Notes under the pieces: generated by a model
Told to the model about the DNA's origin: nothing
Database searches by the model: none
Seen by the model: only the letters and a program-made list of their open reading frames with translations
Position numbers and translations under genes: made by a program
NCBI GenBank assembly: GCA_009823395.1
Contig: CM020515.1
Span: forward strand, 14,925,489 to 14,989,488
Direction: 5' to 3'
Source of the DNA: Thamnaconus septentrionalis
Taxonomy: Eukaryota; Chordata; Actinopteri; Tetraodontiformes; Monacanthidae
Length of the DNA stretch: 64,000 bases
Part shown: one piece after another, positions 10,604 through 25,610 of the stretch
Layout: every line of letters starts with the position of its first letter
Numbering within the stretch: the first letter of the stretch is position 1

Positions 10604-13600
10604 AATCCCTGTTGGGGTATAAATCTGCTGATGGGCAGACTGACACTTGGTGGAGGGTCTGGCCGGATTTGCATCCGCAGAGTGACAACAGAGGGCACAG
10701 AGTGCAATGGACATCGCTGTGCAGGAATGTATCGCAGACAGAGCTGGAGACTGGCCAGCTGGAAGAATTCAGTAAGCTATGACAGCGTTTCCGCATGAAA
10801 TGACTACTTAAGACCACTGTGAACAGCTGCCGGACAGTGCCCCCTCTTCCTCTCCTCTTCCACCTCCTCTTTGCCTACAAGGGGCTGTAAATCTCGGAGG
10901 AGAAGGTGCTGGCGACTTGCTGAAAGGACCCTACGTAGGATCAACGGGGGGTTTTGCGCTAAAGGTCAGGTCTGTGTTAACAGACCGCGGTGACTGGACT
11001 CTGTGCCGACGCTCACTTATGACCCAACGCACACGCTCAAGACAGACGCGTCCTCCATTATGGATCTCTACTTTGTTGTCAGCGGTGAACCGATGCAAGG
11101 AAGGGGACAACAAAGGGCCCGCTGCGACAAGAGAGCTTATCGAGACGAACGGCAGTGGGTCATTTAAGCCATTTCACAAAACCAAGTGCAAATCCATGTA
11201 ATCTGACAAATAAAGCAGAACATCATTTGGGCTTTTCTGCAGGAATCGCTCCAGTGACAGCCTTGAAAAGTGCTTCATGCGGCATATGCTCGGCTAAAAA
11301 TGTCCAATAAAAGACATATTGAGAAAAATGACTGAATTATCACTGCGACTGATCCCCACATTTGCCTGTGAAAACCGGAGGAGAAAGACGTGGAGGGGTC
11401 CCGAGCTTTCTGTTCATACTCTGTCCCTCCTGAGTCAATTGTTGGGGAAGCATGGTGTCAACCCTGCGCCATCAATCACCCCCTTTCAGAGGGAGGCAGA
11501 CAAGGCGGGGACCCGCCCCCCAGGACAGGGGGGTGGAAGTTCTCATGCCCTCCCCGCCTCCTGAAGCCCTGCGCTGCTACAGACAGGACTACGACAGCTG
11601 GTCTGGCCATTAGGGCTCGGCCGAGACCTGAGGGCCCCCGCACAGCAGCAACAGCTGCCAGCCCACTGCCCCCCAGCCACCCCACCAACCAGCCACCGCT
11701 CGAGAAAACCAGCGTTACCGCACCGATTTATCTGCCGCATCTTAGCATTGCTCTCCAGATGAGGCCACACTGCGGATCAGAATCAATTCTGCTCACTTGA
11801 GCAAAGTATGCAGCAAAGTGCGAATGGATCGAATTTCAAGTTGTATCCCGGAAAGACATATTGAAAGATGTCTTTTGTCTTTGCTCTGGACTTGCAGCGA
11901 TTGTACATTTGCTCACAATTGGTGGTTTCAGTTTTACTGATTCTTAAGCTAAAGATGATAGTGTAATCTAAAAGGATATGCATAATAATCTGCAATTTAG
12001 ATGGATTAGGAATTTCCTCAGAGGTGTGTTTCCTCCCTTCTGGTGTCTCAGTAATCCTCTGCTATATCCAGAAGAGACAAAGAGAGGAAATGAGAATTAT
12101 TAGATTATTGCTCGCGTCTTCTTACACATTCGCTGGTTTTTTTCAACTGCACAAAGTGCCTAAAACTTTTTCCCTCGTCACATCCCACCATCCTCACCAT
12201 CATATAGATGTTCAAACTTGTCTGAGTTTACACTACGCCAGAGGGGGCTCTAGCAGCAACAGTGGGTTTGCATTATTCATTTTCTATCTTGCTTCTCAAA
12301 GATGATAAATGAGGCAAAAGACATTTACCTTGAATTATCAGCTAATCTGGAGTTGCTTTAAATCCATTGTTGATAACTAGGAACCCATTAAAACAACATT
12401 AGGCAATGAAGTCGTGACGCATAAAAACAGGTTTGTGTGATTGGCCATTAAAGGTCTTACAGCAAAAAGTTCAGCAGTTTCAGGTCAACAATGGAACCAA
12501 TGTAAGGTATTATTTACCCGGCTCTGACTGTATTGACAATACAAATATGTGTGTGTGTGTCCATGAGATTTGAGAGTGACTGTTCATTTGAAGATTGCTG
12601 TTTGCAAATTCTTTGCTGATTGAGATAAACGCATGAGTGTAATGTTTGCGTAAGTGTGTATGTGTGCTCCACCAGAAACTAAAGAGACTGGAGCGTTAGA
12701 GGAGATTACGCCACACTCCCCCAGGCTCCTTGTTACTCATGCACTACTAGCGGCGGATCGGTTCCCACACTTTACACGCCGAGGTGAGGGAGGCTGCACC
12801 CGCGGCCCCACCTGTGCCTGTGCGTGTCCCGGCAGAGCCCCGCTGAGCCAGGATCTTCCCTCAGAAAGGAACAGGGAGAAAACAGTAAACCCAGCGTGCA
12901 ATCAAAACAGTTAGCAGCAACAATGCCGGCGCACCACTTAGGTGTAATTACCACTTCAGTAAGCAAGAGTGGGATTACGCTGTACAATGCCTGCCACCCA
13001 AACTCACCCACAGCTCTGAGCTGTCCCAATGTGCCCAAACACAAGACACGTCAAAGGCAGAAGTGTAATTTTTTTGTGGGATTACATCTGGAAAGTGGAC
13101 AACAACGGACAGAGTGTTTATCAATGCGTTTCGGGGCCGACTGCGATGATTTCAGCCGGTGACTATTTCTCGCTTCTTGCCAACGAAGGACTCTCTGCCA
13201 AAATCAACAGGCCGTCTTGTTTTGTCAGCCAAGCAGCGTCTGATCTAAATCCGTCATGGAAGTCTCTTTTGTCCGGGACCCACTGAAGCAGTGTAAGATT
13301 ACATGTGTGGTTAATACCCCGACCGTCCTCCTCTTCATCACCGCTGAAGGCTCGCAGAATGTGGTAGCAGCGGAGCCACATCCAGCCGGAGATGTTATCG
13401 CAAGCAGACGTGCCGCTGCAGCTGTTGCACTTCATTAAAACGTGGCCGATAATGCCCCGCGGTCAGCTCTGGGACTGAGCAGGGCCGGCCTGCAGGCACA
13501 CTTGAGTGATAAGGAAGGCAATAATGGAGTAAGGGTGGGACTGCGGGAGGAGGCCGACATGACCAACGCTCCCTGTACCTGAGGGTTGACTCTGAAAAGA

Positions 13601-16600
13601 CTCTTGACCAACTTGATTTTTTTTCTCTTTATTTTCCAAACGTGCTGCATCCTGTTAGCATTAGTCAGGTTGTACTGATATGCATCGCAACACCAGGCTT
13701 GTAGTTTGGTTGTTTGTCCAGAATTGATGGGGCTAGTCGGCTCCCACTGGCTGCCTTTCAGCCGACGGCGCATGTCGGTAAGAAAAATACTCTAATTGGT
13801 TGTTCAAGCAAAGTGAATCAGTGCAAGGAAAGAGAAGCTAATGAAAACAAACAGACGACCAAAGGTCGAGAGGGCGCACAGAAGGCTCACGTCGTTTTTC
13901 ATCTCTTCCGCTTGATATTTTCACAAGGACATGGGAATCTCAAAACTGGAAACTCCACACAAATCATCGTTTCCATCTTTCGAGTATCATTTTTATTAAA
14001 TCACCGATGCCCTTATTGCAGCCTTATCTTCATAACATTTTAATGATCTAAAGTCCAAGGTCTTCCGTTCTGTCCTTCCCCATAAATTCTCTTTTAATTG
14101 GGCCATCAAATTTAAGTCTGGCTCCCCTGCTTCCGCGATAGGTGTTTGTTTTTATTGTGCTATGGTATGACCAAATAAAATCTGGGCCACGCTGGTCGAG
14201 TGAGTCACAGTCTTGTTTAAAAGAGCTTAATGCAAACGGGCGGTTGACAGCAGCAAACATTCCACAGCACACCACCTGGGGGCACGGTGGGGTTGGGGGT
14301 GGTGCGTGGCCAGGGATTGGGGTAATTCTACTTTTATTAAACTATATTGAAGACAAACAACATATTGTTCTGCGGCAGGAGGAGAAGACAATCGGCACAG
14401 CAGCTGAATCAAACGCCCCTATTGCTTAGCTGGAGGCTCAGGCCTTCTGCCTTGAACTTCTCCAATCTCAGCCTCTCGTTTCTCCATTTCCATTCCTCCC
14501 TATCTGTAGCTCATCCCCCTCATGTTAGCTCCCTCAACAACTACCAAATCAACAGTTTGCTTGTTTGGAAACTCGGCCAGTGCTCCTCCCACACTGGCTA
14601 TCTTGTTCCTGCGGCTTTAGGTAAAGATTGTGTTCCTGGGGTGGGTCCCAGGCTGTGCCGTGCTAATCTCCGCTGAATGGATGCCACGCCATTATTTAGG
14701 CTGACTTTGTTTGTCTGGGCAATTTTACAACCATGCCTCTGGCTACACTGACCCTGCTGACCTGGTCAGTGTCTCCCCAGCAACCAATAAAGGAGGTGCG
14801 ATAATGCATGAAAGGAGGCTTCAACTCAGCATGGCCCGGCTATCCGGCCCAGGGCAGACAGCATCAGTCTGTCACAAACAACTGACGTGTTTCATTTCTC
14901 CGTGCCTGCTGTTAAGTTATATTAAAGCTGCGATATTAATCACGTGTGTTTTGCGCCACCCCGCAACGCTCCGACACCAACGCGTATTTCCAAAGGAATG
15001 TTGACAATATACAAGCCGCCTGGCCAGGAATGCATGATGCGTAATGTACGGGATTATCCTACATCCGTTTCAAACTCCTAGTGTAGACGGCAGCTTCCCA
15101 GGGCCGTGCAGAGGAGAAAGGCAGTGTGGGCAGGCCAGACATTCCACGGCCCTGTTGTATTCTCTTCTACTCTCTAATTTAAGAGCAGCTGTGAGTCTCT
15201 GCGAACACTCAGGCATCAAAAACAGATAAGGGGGCAGGGAGGGCGCGGCGTGTGAGGAGCACTGATGTCCCCTAAGACACACTTTCCAAAGTTGTGACAC
15301 CGGCTCTCAGCGGAACAGCTGCGTTGAGTAGAGTAGAGGCCAGATTACAGGGGATGGTCGCTGCATGTCCCAGCGGTAAAAAAAAACAGAAGTCGTGTTA
15401 AGTAGTGGTCACTGCGATGGGACTGCGCACACAAACCATCTGGACATCAACAGCGACTAAGTCTCGGGTCTACACGACCTCGTACGGGCTATAATTTGAA
15501 AGTATTTCACCTGTTGTGTCCACAAGAGCAGACTTAGTACTGGATTATTGCATCAAACTGGTAATTTTGATAGTGAAAACGCATCCTCTCGCTTAACTAC
15601 TTATGATCGTGTGCAGCCGATATCAGTACGTCACTTTCTGCGTCTGTTATTTTTTTTAGTGAATTCGTAATTTCACTTGTTCTGACATTAAGAACAAAAT
15701 AAGCTCTCGTGACTTGTTTGCACACCTGCTCTTCTGCGATGACAGAACAAGCTTGCCGTCACCTGTTGCCTGATTCATTCACAGTCAATTAGTCAAAGCA
15801 AAGTGTGATGGTTGCATCATGAGATCCCGTGTCTTGGAGGCTTCTCACAGCGCAATGGGACGGCTTCCTGAAATCAAAGCCTACAAAAAAAAAAGAAAAG
15901 AAATAAAAGTGAAAAGATGCTATGAATAACTTCTTGAAGATTTAATTGAACCCTTTCGTAATCTAAGCGCATCGCCGTATGTAAAATTGGGAAGGAGCGA
16001 ACACGGAGTGCACCAAGTGATGTTTAGGTGAGCTTGTTCGCTGAGGTTCTCACACTCTGATGAACATGTTGAGGCAGGAAGTCCCCCGGGGGATGTTGGA
16101 TGTGGCCCACACTATGCTCTGAACTAACCCCTAATTACACTATTGGCTCCGTTATGGAACATAATTACTAGGAATCGCTCTGTGATTTAAGCAAGTGGAG
16201 GCCAATTGATTTATTTTCCTTCTTCTGTCTGCTACGCACACAGACCCAGACAAGCTACTGCAATAACATGCGGAGTGTACAGTAAACAGCACAAATTGGG
16301 TCGACCGCACAACACAAGATTTCCCAAAGTTTTGTTAGAGTTGCTAACATAGTGTTTGTTTAAGTTTTTACTTCTTCGTCTTTTTTTTTTTTTTGCTCCA
16401 CCAGCACATTGTCCTTAAACATGTTGGACAGACTGCCGCCTCAGTTCACCATCGAGCCATCTTTGACTTATGCGTTTTGTTTTTTTCCTTTACATTACAG
16501 AGAACATTCGGTAACCAGAGCTCTTCCTGTCATCCTCACTCCTGGGCTTTGGAGGTGGATTTCCCACATAAATGAGAAAGGCCATCGTGGGGGTCTCCCT

Positions 16601-17932
16601 GACTTTGGCTCTCATGGAAGTGCTGTTTCGACAGCTTGTTCTAATTCCCCCGTCTCTCCAAACTGCTGGAGGACAAACAGGGAGGCGGAAGCGGCGAAGG
16701 CCGCATATCACTACAATAAGAGCAGCCTCGGGGGGGAACCAGGAAGGCGAGGGTCAGCAGCGCAATCACAGTTGGGCTCGAGGCGCAGGAGTGAGGGGGT
16801 CGCAAAAAAGGGAAGTGGGCAGCCCACGCCCTCGTACGCAAGAGAATTTCCCTCCTTCACATGGGGTCCACTCCTGCTTCCGTGGGTTTATGCAAACCGG
16901 CCTCCGGCCTCGGACTGTTTGAAGTTCTGCTGAAACCTGAGTAACGCGGCTAACATCACTCCTCAGAGCATGCTGCTCTTAGAATCCACTTTACGTGTAA
17001 CAGTGATCCCAGCTACTATGTCGGCAATTGAGATGGAGGCAATCAAAGCCTGATTTTCAATCAGGGCAGCTGATGAAACAGTTTGGACGCAAACGTTTAA
17101 TCACATTTCTGGGGATCTGTTTAAATTTCGCGTCTGCGACCGACCACATTTCACCCGGCACAATAAGCTGCGACCGCTTCTGCGGTTGCAAAAAAATCAA
17201 GACTGATTGAGTGTGGTGCGGTGTGCAATGTAAACAGTGATCAGATCTGACATTTAGGTGCATGGCCAAAGAGAATTAAATGTGTCCATTTCCTGCCAAG
17301 TCAGATCTTTCCTGTTGCGGATGTGATGCAGATGTCTGAGAAAAACTTATTTTTACTTATTTTACTAATTTAATGAGCAATTGATTGATTTTCACTTTAA
17401 TTACCAAGAACACTAGACACTTAACCTTCAAGCAAAGATAACAGTTGCAAGACCTCGAGCGGTTTTAACATTTTGTTTCTGCATAGTTTTGGGAAGTCAG
17501 GGGTTTGACCTTGGTGCAGCTGAATGAAACCTTGCGACAGGTGGGGAGCTTTCATTGTTTCACACTCTGGATTTTGAGCCATTTGGATGTTTGGTCTTCC
17601 TCGCGCACATGTGGCTCACTGAAGACCGATGCTTCTTTAACGAGGCCAAAGGCTGTTTCATCTTGCTGCTACGGTGGGGGCTTCAGCCTAAACTCTGGTA
17701 CGTTCAAAGTAACGAGTAACCCTAAAGTGACAGGCACTCAGGGCACAGGATCCCGGTGATGACAGAAACACATGCTCTGTGAGGGCCGGTGCTGACTTTA
17801 TGGATATGCTGGCGAGCCTCCACAGCTTTTCCATAATTTTCGCAAAGCATCCACCCATCTCCATCACCCCTATATGACTCTTCCAACTAAACCCTCCTAA
17901 TGCTTTCTACCCGCCTTCCCCACACCCCTTCA

Positions 17933-17971
17933 CACACACACACACGTGCGTGCACACAGACACACACACAC
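17933..17971. repeat. Imperfect (CA)n
   Basis: Two short CA runs separated by GTGCGTGC. Confidence 0.85.
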
Positions 17972-20944
17972 AAGTGTCTTGTGCTGCTTGTGCTGCTTTC
18001 AGGAGCTCCGATGTTTTCAGCGAGTGAGCTTGAGAACGTGCTCCACCGTCGTGCCGTTGCAGATGGCGAGCAGTGTGTATTTGTTTATGCAGTTGGGTGA
18101 GGGGGAACGTGTGGGAAAAGCTGCTCTCCACGGTTAGAATCGATGAGGGAGAGATAAGAGTTCTCAGTGGCCTTGGCAAAGCATGCATGGAAACCTTTCT
18201 GCGGTGTGAGAACTTCCTCCCCAGTTTAGCAATTTCCCCATAATGAGCGACACTAAGGTCACCCTAAGAGCAGGCCCTATGTTGACCCCCCAACCGCACC
18301 CCTCTCCTCCACCCCAAAACAGAAAAAACAGCATCAAGGTAACTTGCATCAAGGTTCTGTCAAAGTGATCGGCTAATAAGTTCCAATTTCCTATCATTCC
18401 TAAACTTGGGAACATATTAGTGTGGTTGTGTGAATGTAACAAACAGTATACACACACAATGCATTTGGGCATCAAATGCATCAGATTTCTATCAGAATGT
18501 CAAAAGAAACCAAACACTCTGACTGCGTAACTCTTGCAGTTACACTTGCTGCAGTTTCTCAGCTGTATTTTGTTCATTAACAAAGCTGGAAGTCTTGAAA
18601 ATGGTCCAAAAGTGAATTATACTTACTTAAAACGCCGAAAAACTCTGTTTTATTACCTTGTTTTGAATTATGTCTGACAAACAGGGACATACCGCAGGCA
18701 TCCTGCAATTTTAGAATGCCCCTGTGTTTTTCAAATCTTTCCCATCGGTGATGGTGCGTGGGAATCAAGGGCAGCGATACGGAGGCCATGGGAGAATGAG
18801 AACTGTCTGTCACTCAAGTGGTAGCAGAAGGGGCTGGGATAGGGGATCCCGCTCGGTGCTCCTCTTCAGCTCTTCCCCCCGGAGTCAAAAATAAGTCTGG
18901 TCACACAACCCTTGTGCTGCACGCGTCGAACTCCCTCGCTGGTTAGAGAAACCAAACAGTAGATGCGAGATTAGATGGGAGCATGTATGATCCTGCACCA
19001 ATGTTCTGCTCAGCGTTATGATGGCCATTAATTACTGCAGCGTCTGACACTCACTGTCTCTTGCTACTACCTGCCACCTGCTGCTGTCAAGATGTTATAC
19101 TGCTCAGAGTCCAACTGCACCAATCTCAGATATCATCCCTACAACCCTGAAGGAAGACTGGCCAATAATCCCTCTGGGAACTGGTGTTCAACCTCGGCTT
19201 CTTTCCCCCCCCCCGACCTATCTGTCTCACACAGTAATGAAGGTCTTCACACTGCCTGATAGCAAATATATATCACTTTTAGCAGGAGCGCATTCCAGTG
19301 CGAGCGCCATGGAAAGAAAACATAGAAGAAGGATGTTGTTCTCAGACTCAGGTTGGGAACAGAGAAAAGAGAGACTGAGGCTGCTGGTGGAAGCTGAGAA
19401 AGCAGAGAACAAACATGCAAGATGGGGCAAAATAAAAAGAGGTCAAAGACAGAGCGACAGAAATTTTGATTTGCAGATACAAACTGAGTGACTTGAAGAA
19501 TTCATCGAAAGCACCGCTGAATGCGAGAGCCTTTCCCTCTCCCAGCCGTCCTTTGTGGCGGCTGAAGCGGTGCCCCTGTGTGTGTGGTCTCAGCCGTTCC
19601 CGCTCGCAGGGAGCGCGCGGATCTGCCGAGACACTTGAGTCTGCGGACTCACACAGCCTGCGATGAGCGCCGAGCAAAGAGGGAGAGGTCCAATAAACAA
19701 GGGGCCCGTTTGATCCAGCCGCAAAAACCCAGCAGCCTGCCAAGCTCCCTTTGTCTTTGAGAGGACACCACAGCTGTCACACAGACAGGCGTCTACCCAG
19801 CGCTCTTAGCCGCTGTGAGAGGCATGATTCACATGCGGCCTTGCCAGTACGGCCCTGGAGAGAATGAGACAAAGATTTGGCTTGGAAATGGGAAGAAATA
19901 AAGAGGTAAATAAAACAATCAGCATGTGTAGTTACTCACTGCACTTATTTTTCAGGCAGCTTGTTTTTTCCAAAGAGCTGTAAGAGGTCTTTTGTGTCGC
20001 ATGCATCGCCATTGATACTTCATGGATGTTTTCAACATAGTGTTTATCACGCTGTGACTAACTCGGCTCGCAGCTGCTGGAGATATACTGGAGGAGCAGT
20101 CATTCAGATGCCTGGAATATGCACCAGCATGGAGCCAAATGCAATAAATCTTCAATTGCAAAATGCTTAAATCCTAAATATTTCGCCCATTGTCCCAGCA
20201 GATTAATATTCTCTGTGCAAACATTGCATCCTACCACATGAGTATGAAAACTTGCCAATCAAACAGAGTTCACCCCACTTGACCCCACATTGATGGTTTT
20301 GCAAATGAAAACTGATTTCACTTTTTTGTTTGTAACATTCCGACGCTTTTCCCTGCAGACTCTCACTGGGTTCCAGTTGTGTGGCAGTGCTTATTTTGAC
20401 AAAACGCCATTGTCTGTTGAGCTTTTTCTGGACACAACAGATCTCCGAGCATCAGGTGCAAACTGCCAAGCCATTTCCCACAGTGGAGGCTCGGGGCAGC
20501 GATAGCCAGACATCTGACACTAATCACCCATTAAAAATATGATGCTGTCCTGCAGCAGGCAGGAGAGAGCGACAGAAGCAGCTGCTGCGACTGCGTCCAA
20601 CAGCGAGATTCCAGGAAGGGAAACGGAACTTCGCTGGAAGGCCGGAGAACTTTTTTTTTCTCCTTTTGTTGTTTTGTCCATTCCAGCTTGGTGCTGCTGC
20701 AGCGGTTCTAGATTGGCATGGAGTGTGACGCCCAGTCCAAGGTGGACCCAGTCCAGGGCAGCGCCAGTCCGCAGGCGTCTACAAGAGAGGATCAATGTTA
20801 AGCCGAAGGGAGCAGCTTCATGGTGGCTTTTAATTCAGCACCTGTCAGGGCTCAGCGCAGACCCGCGATTCTGCTGGATCCTGTCCGTGCAGCTGTAGGT
20901 CCAATCTGAACCCACTCCATTTCCTCCTGCTGGTGTCTGATCTG

Positions 20945-20945
<1 letters not shown>

Positions 20946-20994
<49 letters not shown>
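20946..20994. repeat. (CA)n microsatellite
   Basis: About 24 perfect CA units. Confidence 0.97.
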
Positions 20995-20995
<1 letters not shown>

Positions 20996-23900
20996 AACAA
21001 CTGAGCCCCTGTGTGGGTGCTCTGACCCCAGCAGGCCTCTAATCTAGTGATATGGAATGTATCTATGGTGATCAGCCGGCAGCGGGAATGACTCACTGCA
21101 CAAGAAATCTCGATTTTCAAACATTCCAGTTGAGTCACAGTTTGAGGGCTTGCCACAGGCAGAACGAGAGTCAAAATGTTCAGAATTTGTATGTCACTCC
21201 TTCTGAAGTAGTGTTCTGTGCTTTCAGAACTCATCTACAAGACAAGCGCATAAGAAAACAGTCAAATCACAAATCTGACGTCATCCTGTGGGACAATTCT
21301 GGGAGAGTTGCTCTCTGAACATTACCACTATAAACATCTCAGTGTAATTGTGCTCACACAGCCAACAACTCTTTTTTTTCCCTGCTCTGCTAAATGGAAA
21401 AAATGCATGGCCCCTGCACCTCTCTCTCAGAACCCTGGTCTCTTGAGATAGGGAATATTAAAGAGGCTAATGTGACTCCGGGGCTCTGGGCTGTCCTCGC
21501 CGGACTGCCTGCAAGTGAATGTCCATTTATAACCAGATCGGTCAAAATAAGCAGAGGAAGCGAGAGCTGCACTTTCCCACAGTGCTGCAGGAGGCCAGAA
21601 GGACTCCCCGCCTTTATAGTCTGTGACTGCATGGAAAACTGCACTCACACTAAAAGCCCACAGAATGGGTGGACTGGTGGACCGTGGCAGTGCAGATAAC
21701 ACAAGCTGACCAACGCTGAATCTGATTAAGCCAAACTTGAAACCAACCATGCACACTGATAGTGGCAGCGCTGGATAGAGTCATGGAAAGACTCAGTGGA
21801 CAGACCTGGAAAACTGAGACCTTTCACGAGTGACATTCTAAAGGAGGGCATCTGCATTCTTATTTTTAGATTTAATGCAAATGATTTGTTGGCGTATACC
21901 AGTGATTTATTTTTCCTGATCAACAAAACAGAAAAAATTCCTGAAGTGAAGGAATTTCTTTCTAGACAATATTCACCCCCAGCCTGACACCTCACAACTT
22001 CCCTGGGGTTGGTGTCAACACCCCTAGCCAGGTGTTGCAGTTGTCCTCTGAGGTAACCTTGTTTTTGTCTTTTTCAAACATGTGGAACGTTCAACATAGA
22101 GTCACTTCCAACAGATTTTTCTGGAGACTATAAACAGAAGAGGAAATAAGCTGTTGTTGATGTTTTTCTCAAATCTATAGACTTTAGACGGGTGTTCAGG
22201 ATGAAAAATGACGACTTAAAAAAGGCTGTAATTCAGGAATTGTTGCCTGTTTGCTTATATCACTATAGCCATGTCCTCCACTATCTGATCAAGCAAAGAG
22301 TATTTCAACTGCACTTTCAAGTCTCGCTTGCACCGCTTGCGCTGCAGGTAACCAAATCTGCAGGCCACCTGCCACCAACCCAGCTGCACTCAGGTTTGCG
22401 CTCCCCACCAAAAGCCTGTGTGACCTCCGCATCAGCCCAGCTTGCGTCCCCCCGCTAAACATGAGCCATTTTGGACTCTCCATCTGCATTCCTGCTTCTT
22501 TTGAAACTGCCCTCGTGCTTTGTTTTTTTCTGCAACAGGTCCATTTTGCGGGTATCTTGTTTCTGGCCTCACCGACTTTTGGCCAGTGGCTGGACTGTGA
22601 CGCTTTCGTTCTGGTTTTTAAAACTGCTGCAGCCGCGCGCCCCGGAGGTTGTGACCCCCTTACGTGTGTGAGTGACAGGAAGGAACGGAGTCTTTTGAGG
22701 GGATTTACTGTGAATTAGCACGCCGATTTGATGCTCTTTTTTCATTGTGATGTGTTCCGGCAAGTGCAGACTTCCACTGGCCCCGGTACAGATGGGCATT
22801 GCGTTCCAGTCACGTTTTCCAGAGAGCCATGTGCACAATGGATATATTTCAGCGGTCAACTGTCACATCTGTCAGTTATTTCCTTTTGAAGGTGAATTGT
22901 AGGAGAATGCGTGTTCTGAGACTTAATCCCTCAGCGTCATTTTTCAAGATAATCCCCTCCGTGTTTACAAACTCACGGCCCTCCTACTTCACAGACAGGG
23001 ATCGCTCATAAGAATGTTGCCTATTTACATTTGCTGTTCTCAAAGTGTATAAAAAAAAAATGGTGAAAAGGCAGCGCAGAGGGAAGCTTTTCTTTATATT
23101 CACATGCTTTTTTTCCCCGTTCCAACCTCAGTTGGAAGAAGGGCACAATGGCTGCCGGTGCAGAGAGCCAGCTCTCTCTAATCAGTTCGGAGGGCAGCTG
23201 TGTAGCTTGGACTTGACAGCTACCATCCAGCTGGCTCCGACTCTGGGAACCAGCGCACAAGGCTAAGATGTACTTTACAAGAATATGCACGGTCCCTCTT
23301 TCCTCCACTCTCTCTCCCTCTCTCTCTCTTCTTTTGTTGCTGACTCCCCTCTTTCGCTCTCTTCATCTCTGCAACACACAAAGCGAGATCACACCAAATT
23401 GCACAAAGTCCCTGACTTTTACCCCCTGGTTAAACTATAATCTGCGGTTCTGTTCCAGGCCTCCCTCCAGCATTTAGAGCGTCATGTGGTCCAGGATTCC
23501 CACATTACAGGGAACTGCATGTGGTGTTGGGCTGCATGTTCCGCTTCCTGCAGATTAGCTCTGTACGCCTCGCTCTTTACTGTGACAGAGGGAATCAGTC
23601 TAATGTAAATAAGCGTTGGTAACGTTCAACAAACCTATGGCCGCAAGCCTCCCCCTCAGTTGAAAGTGAGAGAATTCCACCAGGAGATCGAACCCCCCCC
23701 CTTCCACAAGATCCAAGCTTGCCTTCCCACAGGCGCCCCACGCTCAGCCACTTTGACTTCCCACATTTAAGGGTAACTAAAAAAAGAATCTTCAAATTGC
23801 AGCCATAAGTTGTCTCTCCTTCCCTCGTCCTCCCACACATGCTCTGCTCCAGTCCTAATGAGGGTCCCAAACGCCAGGGGGGACAAAAAGCAAACGCTTT

Positions 23901-25054
23901 GGTGAGAAAGTTAGTCGAGCACCCCATTTTACCTGCACTTAGCCCCAACAAAACCACACTCAGAGTCAGTGTTGTTCTTTGCAACGCATGCTGAGCTTGA
24001 GAACTTGGAGAGAAAACAAAAGGATGGCTGAGGGATGAAGAGGAAGAAGAAGAAGAAGAGCAACAACATGGATAAGGAGCCTCTTAGCCGGCTGCGCTCA
24101 GATGTCAGAGGTCAGCTCCCTCAGGATGTGTGAGTTTGACTCCTCCACAGATTGAAAGCAATCCAGTTAGCGGAATCCCACTTCCTGTCAGTGTTTACAC
24201 CCTGGTATGAGTTTGGGCAACAAAGTGGCACAGCAAGAGAGAAGAGAGCTGACTTTAAATGCGTGAGAGGCTGACATAATACAGCTTATTTATTTGCCTT
24301 TTCCTGTGAAAACTTCTCTGGGCTCCTAAAAGTTATTTTCTTGCATGGCGTAAAGCTGTCGGAGGCTACAAGCTTTATCTTGCCAGCCGAGTCGCGTTAT
24401 TTAGGTTTACCGGTGGGGTGTGGAACTCGATCTCTGTGAGATCCTCTGACAGTTTATCTTTCACACTCATCCCAGCAGAAAGAAAGAGACAGCAAACGAG
24501 AGTGTGATAGGTTTGTTATTGTTGCATTTTCAGCAAAACCATGCCGGCTCATTCACAGGACCCCTGTGATAAAGCGCACATCAGAAAGCGCGCACTCCGC
24601 AGCCGCGGCCTTATCTCGGGTGCCAGGTAGTGGACCCGCATCAGGGTTCTCAGAAGTGTGTATGGCTTAACGCTTGACAGGGCCAGGGTCAGGCTAGGAA
24701 GCTGGAGACGCATCCCTTCGGCCTTCAAAGAGAGGAGGAAGAGGAAGGAAAGGAGAAAGAGGGGGAGGAATCTAGAGAATCTACATGACGATTAAACCGT
24801 GAATGCACAGCTTGTTTGCAAAAATAATCCTAAATTGCAACACTTTAGCAGAAATTATGCCACAAGTGAGTCACAAAAGAGTGAAATGCTACAAATTTTA
24901 AAACATCAAGCAAATAAGCACCAACATACTTCACACAGTAAAACACAAGTCGACATATACACAACCTGGGATGAAAAAAAAACATGCCACAGAATAGCTA
25001 CAACCATCAATATTCCTTCTGAGGCTCATAAATGTCACCATCAATTGTAGCGTG

Positions 25055-25610
25055 AGGCGGTGGGAACGCTGGCCGACATTTATATACACACCAGCGCCCG
25101 GCGGCAACACTCAACGCTGTCAGAGCGTGTCGCTGCAGCAGCACTGTCACAGAGCCAGGAGTGACCCGTCACACATGGCCGCTGCTCAAAGCATCCTCGT
25201 CACATCCGACTGCGCGTCTGAAGAGCGCACGGCGCTATGGGGGTCTCGGTCAAAACAGAAATATTTCATAAAAGTCTGTCACGCTCCGTAGCTCGCGATC
25301 CAAACGGCCTTCAGCGGCGGCTTTGACGTTCGCGCCTTCCACACAGACGCAGCATATATAAAAGAGAGGAAGCCCTGATGAAGGGAAAAACATTTTTAAA
25401 GCGCTCTGCAGCCCGGCGAGGCAGATGGCTTATGTAAAGGTGTATAACTGAAACTGTTAGATCGACGCGAAGAGTAAAATGGCTGCGACGACGACCCAAA
25501 CAGAGTGTTATATAGCTGCGTTTAAAAGAAAACTAGATCACGGCCCGGGCAGCCGTCACTACGACGGCGTCCGTGGACGTTCTCCTTTCATCACCTCTGA
25601 GATATGAAGC
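25055..25610 (+). promoter_or_regulatory. CpG-rich, TATA-containing promoter-like block
   Basis: Many CpG dinucleotides cluster here, unlike the AT-rich flanks. A strong TATATAAAAG lies at 25355-25364 on the plus strand. The short ORF at 25479-25607 lies about 90 bases past the expected start site. No known gene was recognised. Confidence 0.3.
25479..25607 (+). CDS. Candidate small ORF downstream of a TATA box
   Basis: This 42-residue frame starts MAATTTQTECYIAAFKRKLD and ends in ITSEI plus TGA. The ATG context is excellent (A at -3, G at +4), with a consensus TATA box 115 bases upstream. I recognise no family, and coding status is unproven. It is recorded because promoter-like sequence and start context coincide. 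Confidence 0.2.
   Translation: MAATTTQTECYIAAFKRKLDHGPGSRHYDGVRGRSPFITSEI

Noticed and set aside
16409..16933. 174-codon plus-strand ORF
   Set aside because: Arg/Gly/Pro-rich in its second half, with no family recognised. A competing frame over the same bases is equally open, which points to composition rather than coding.
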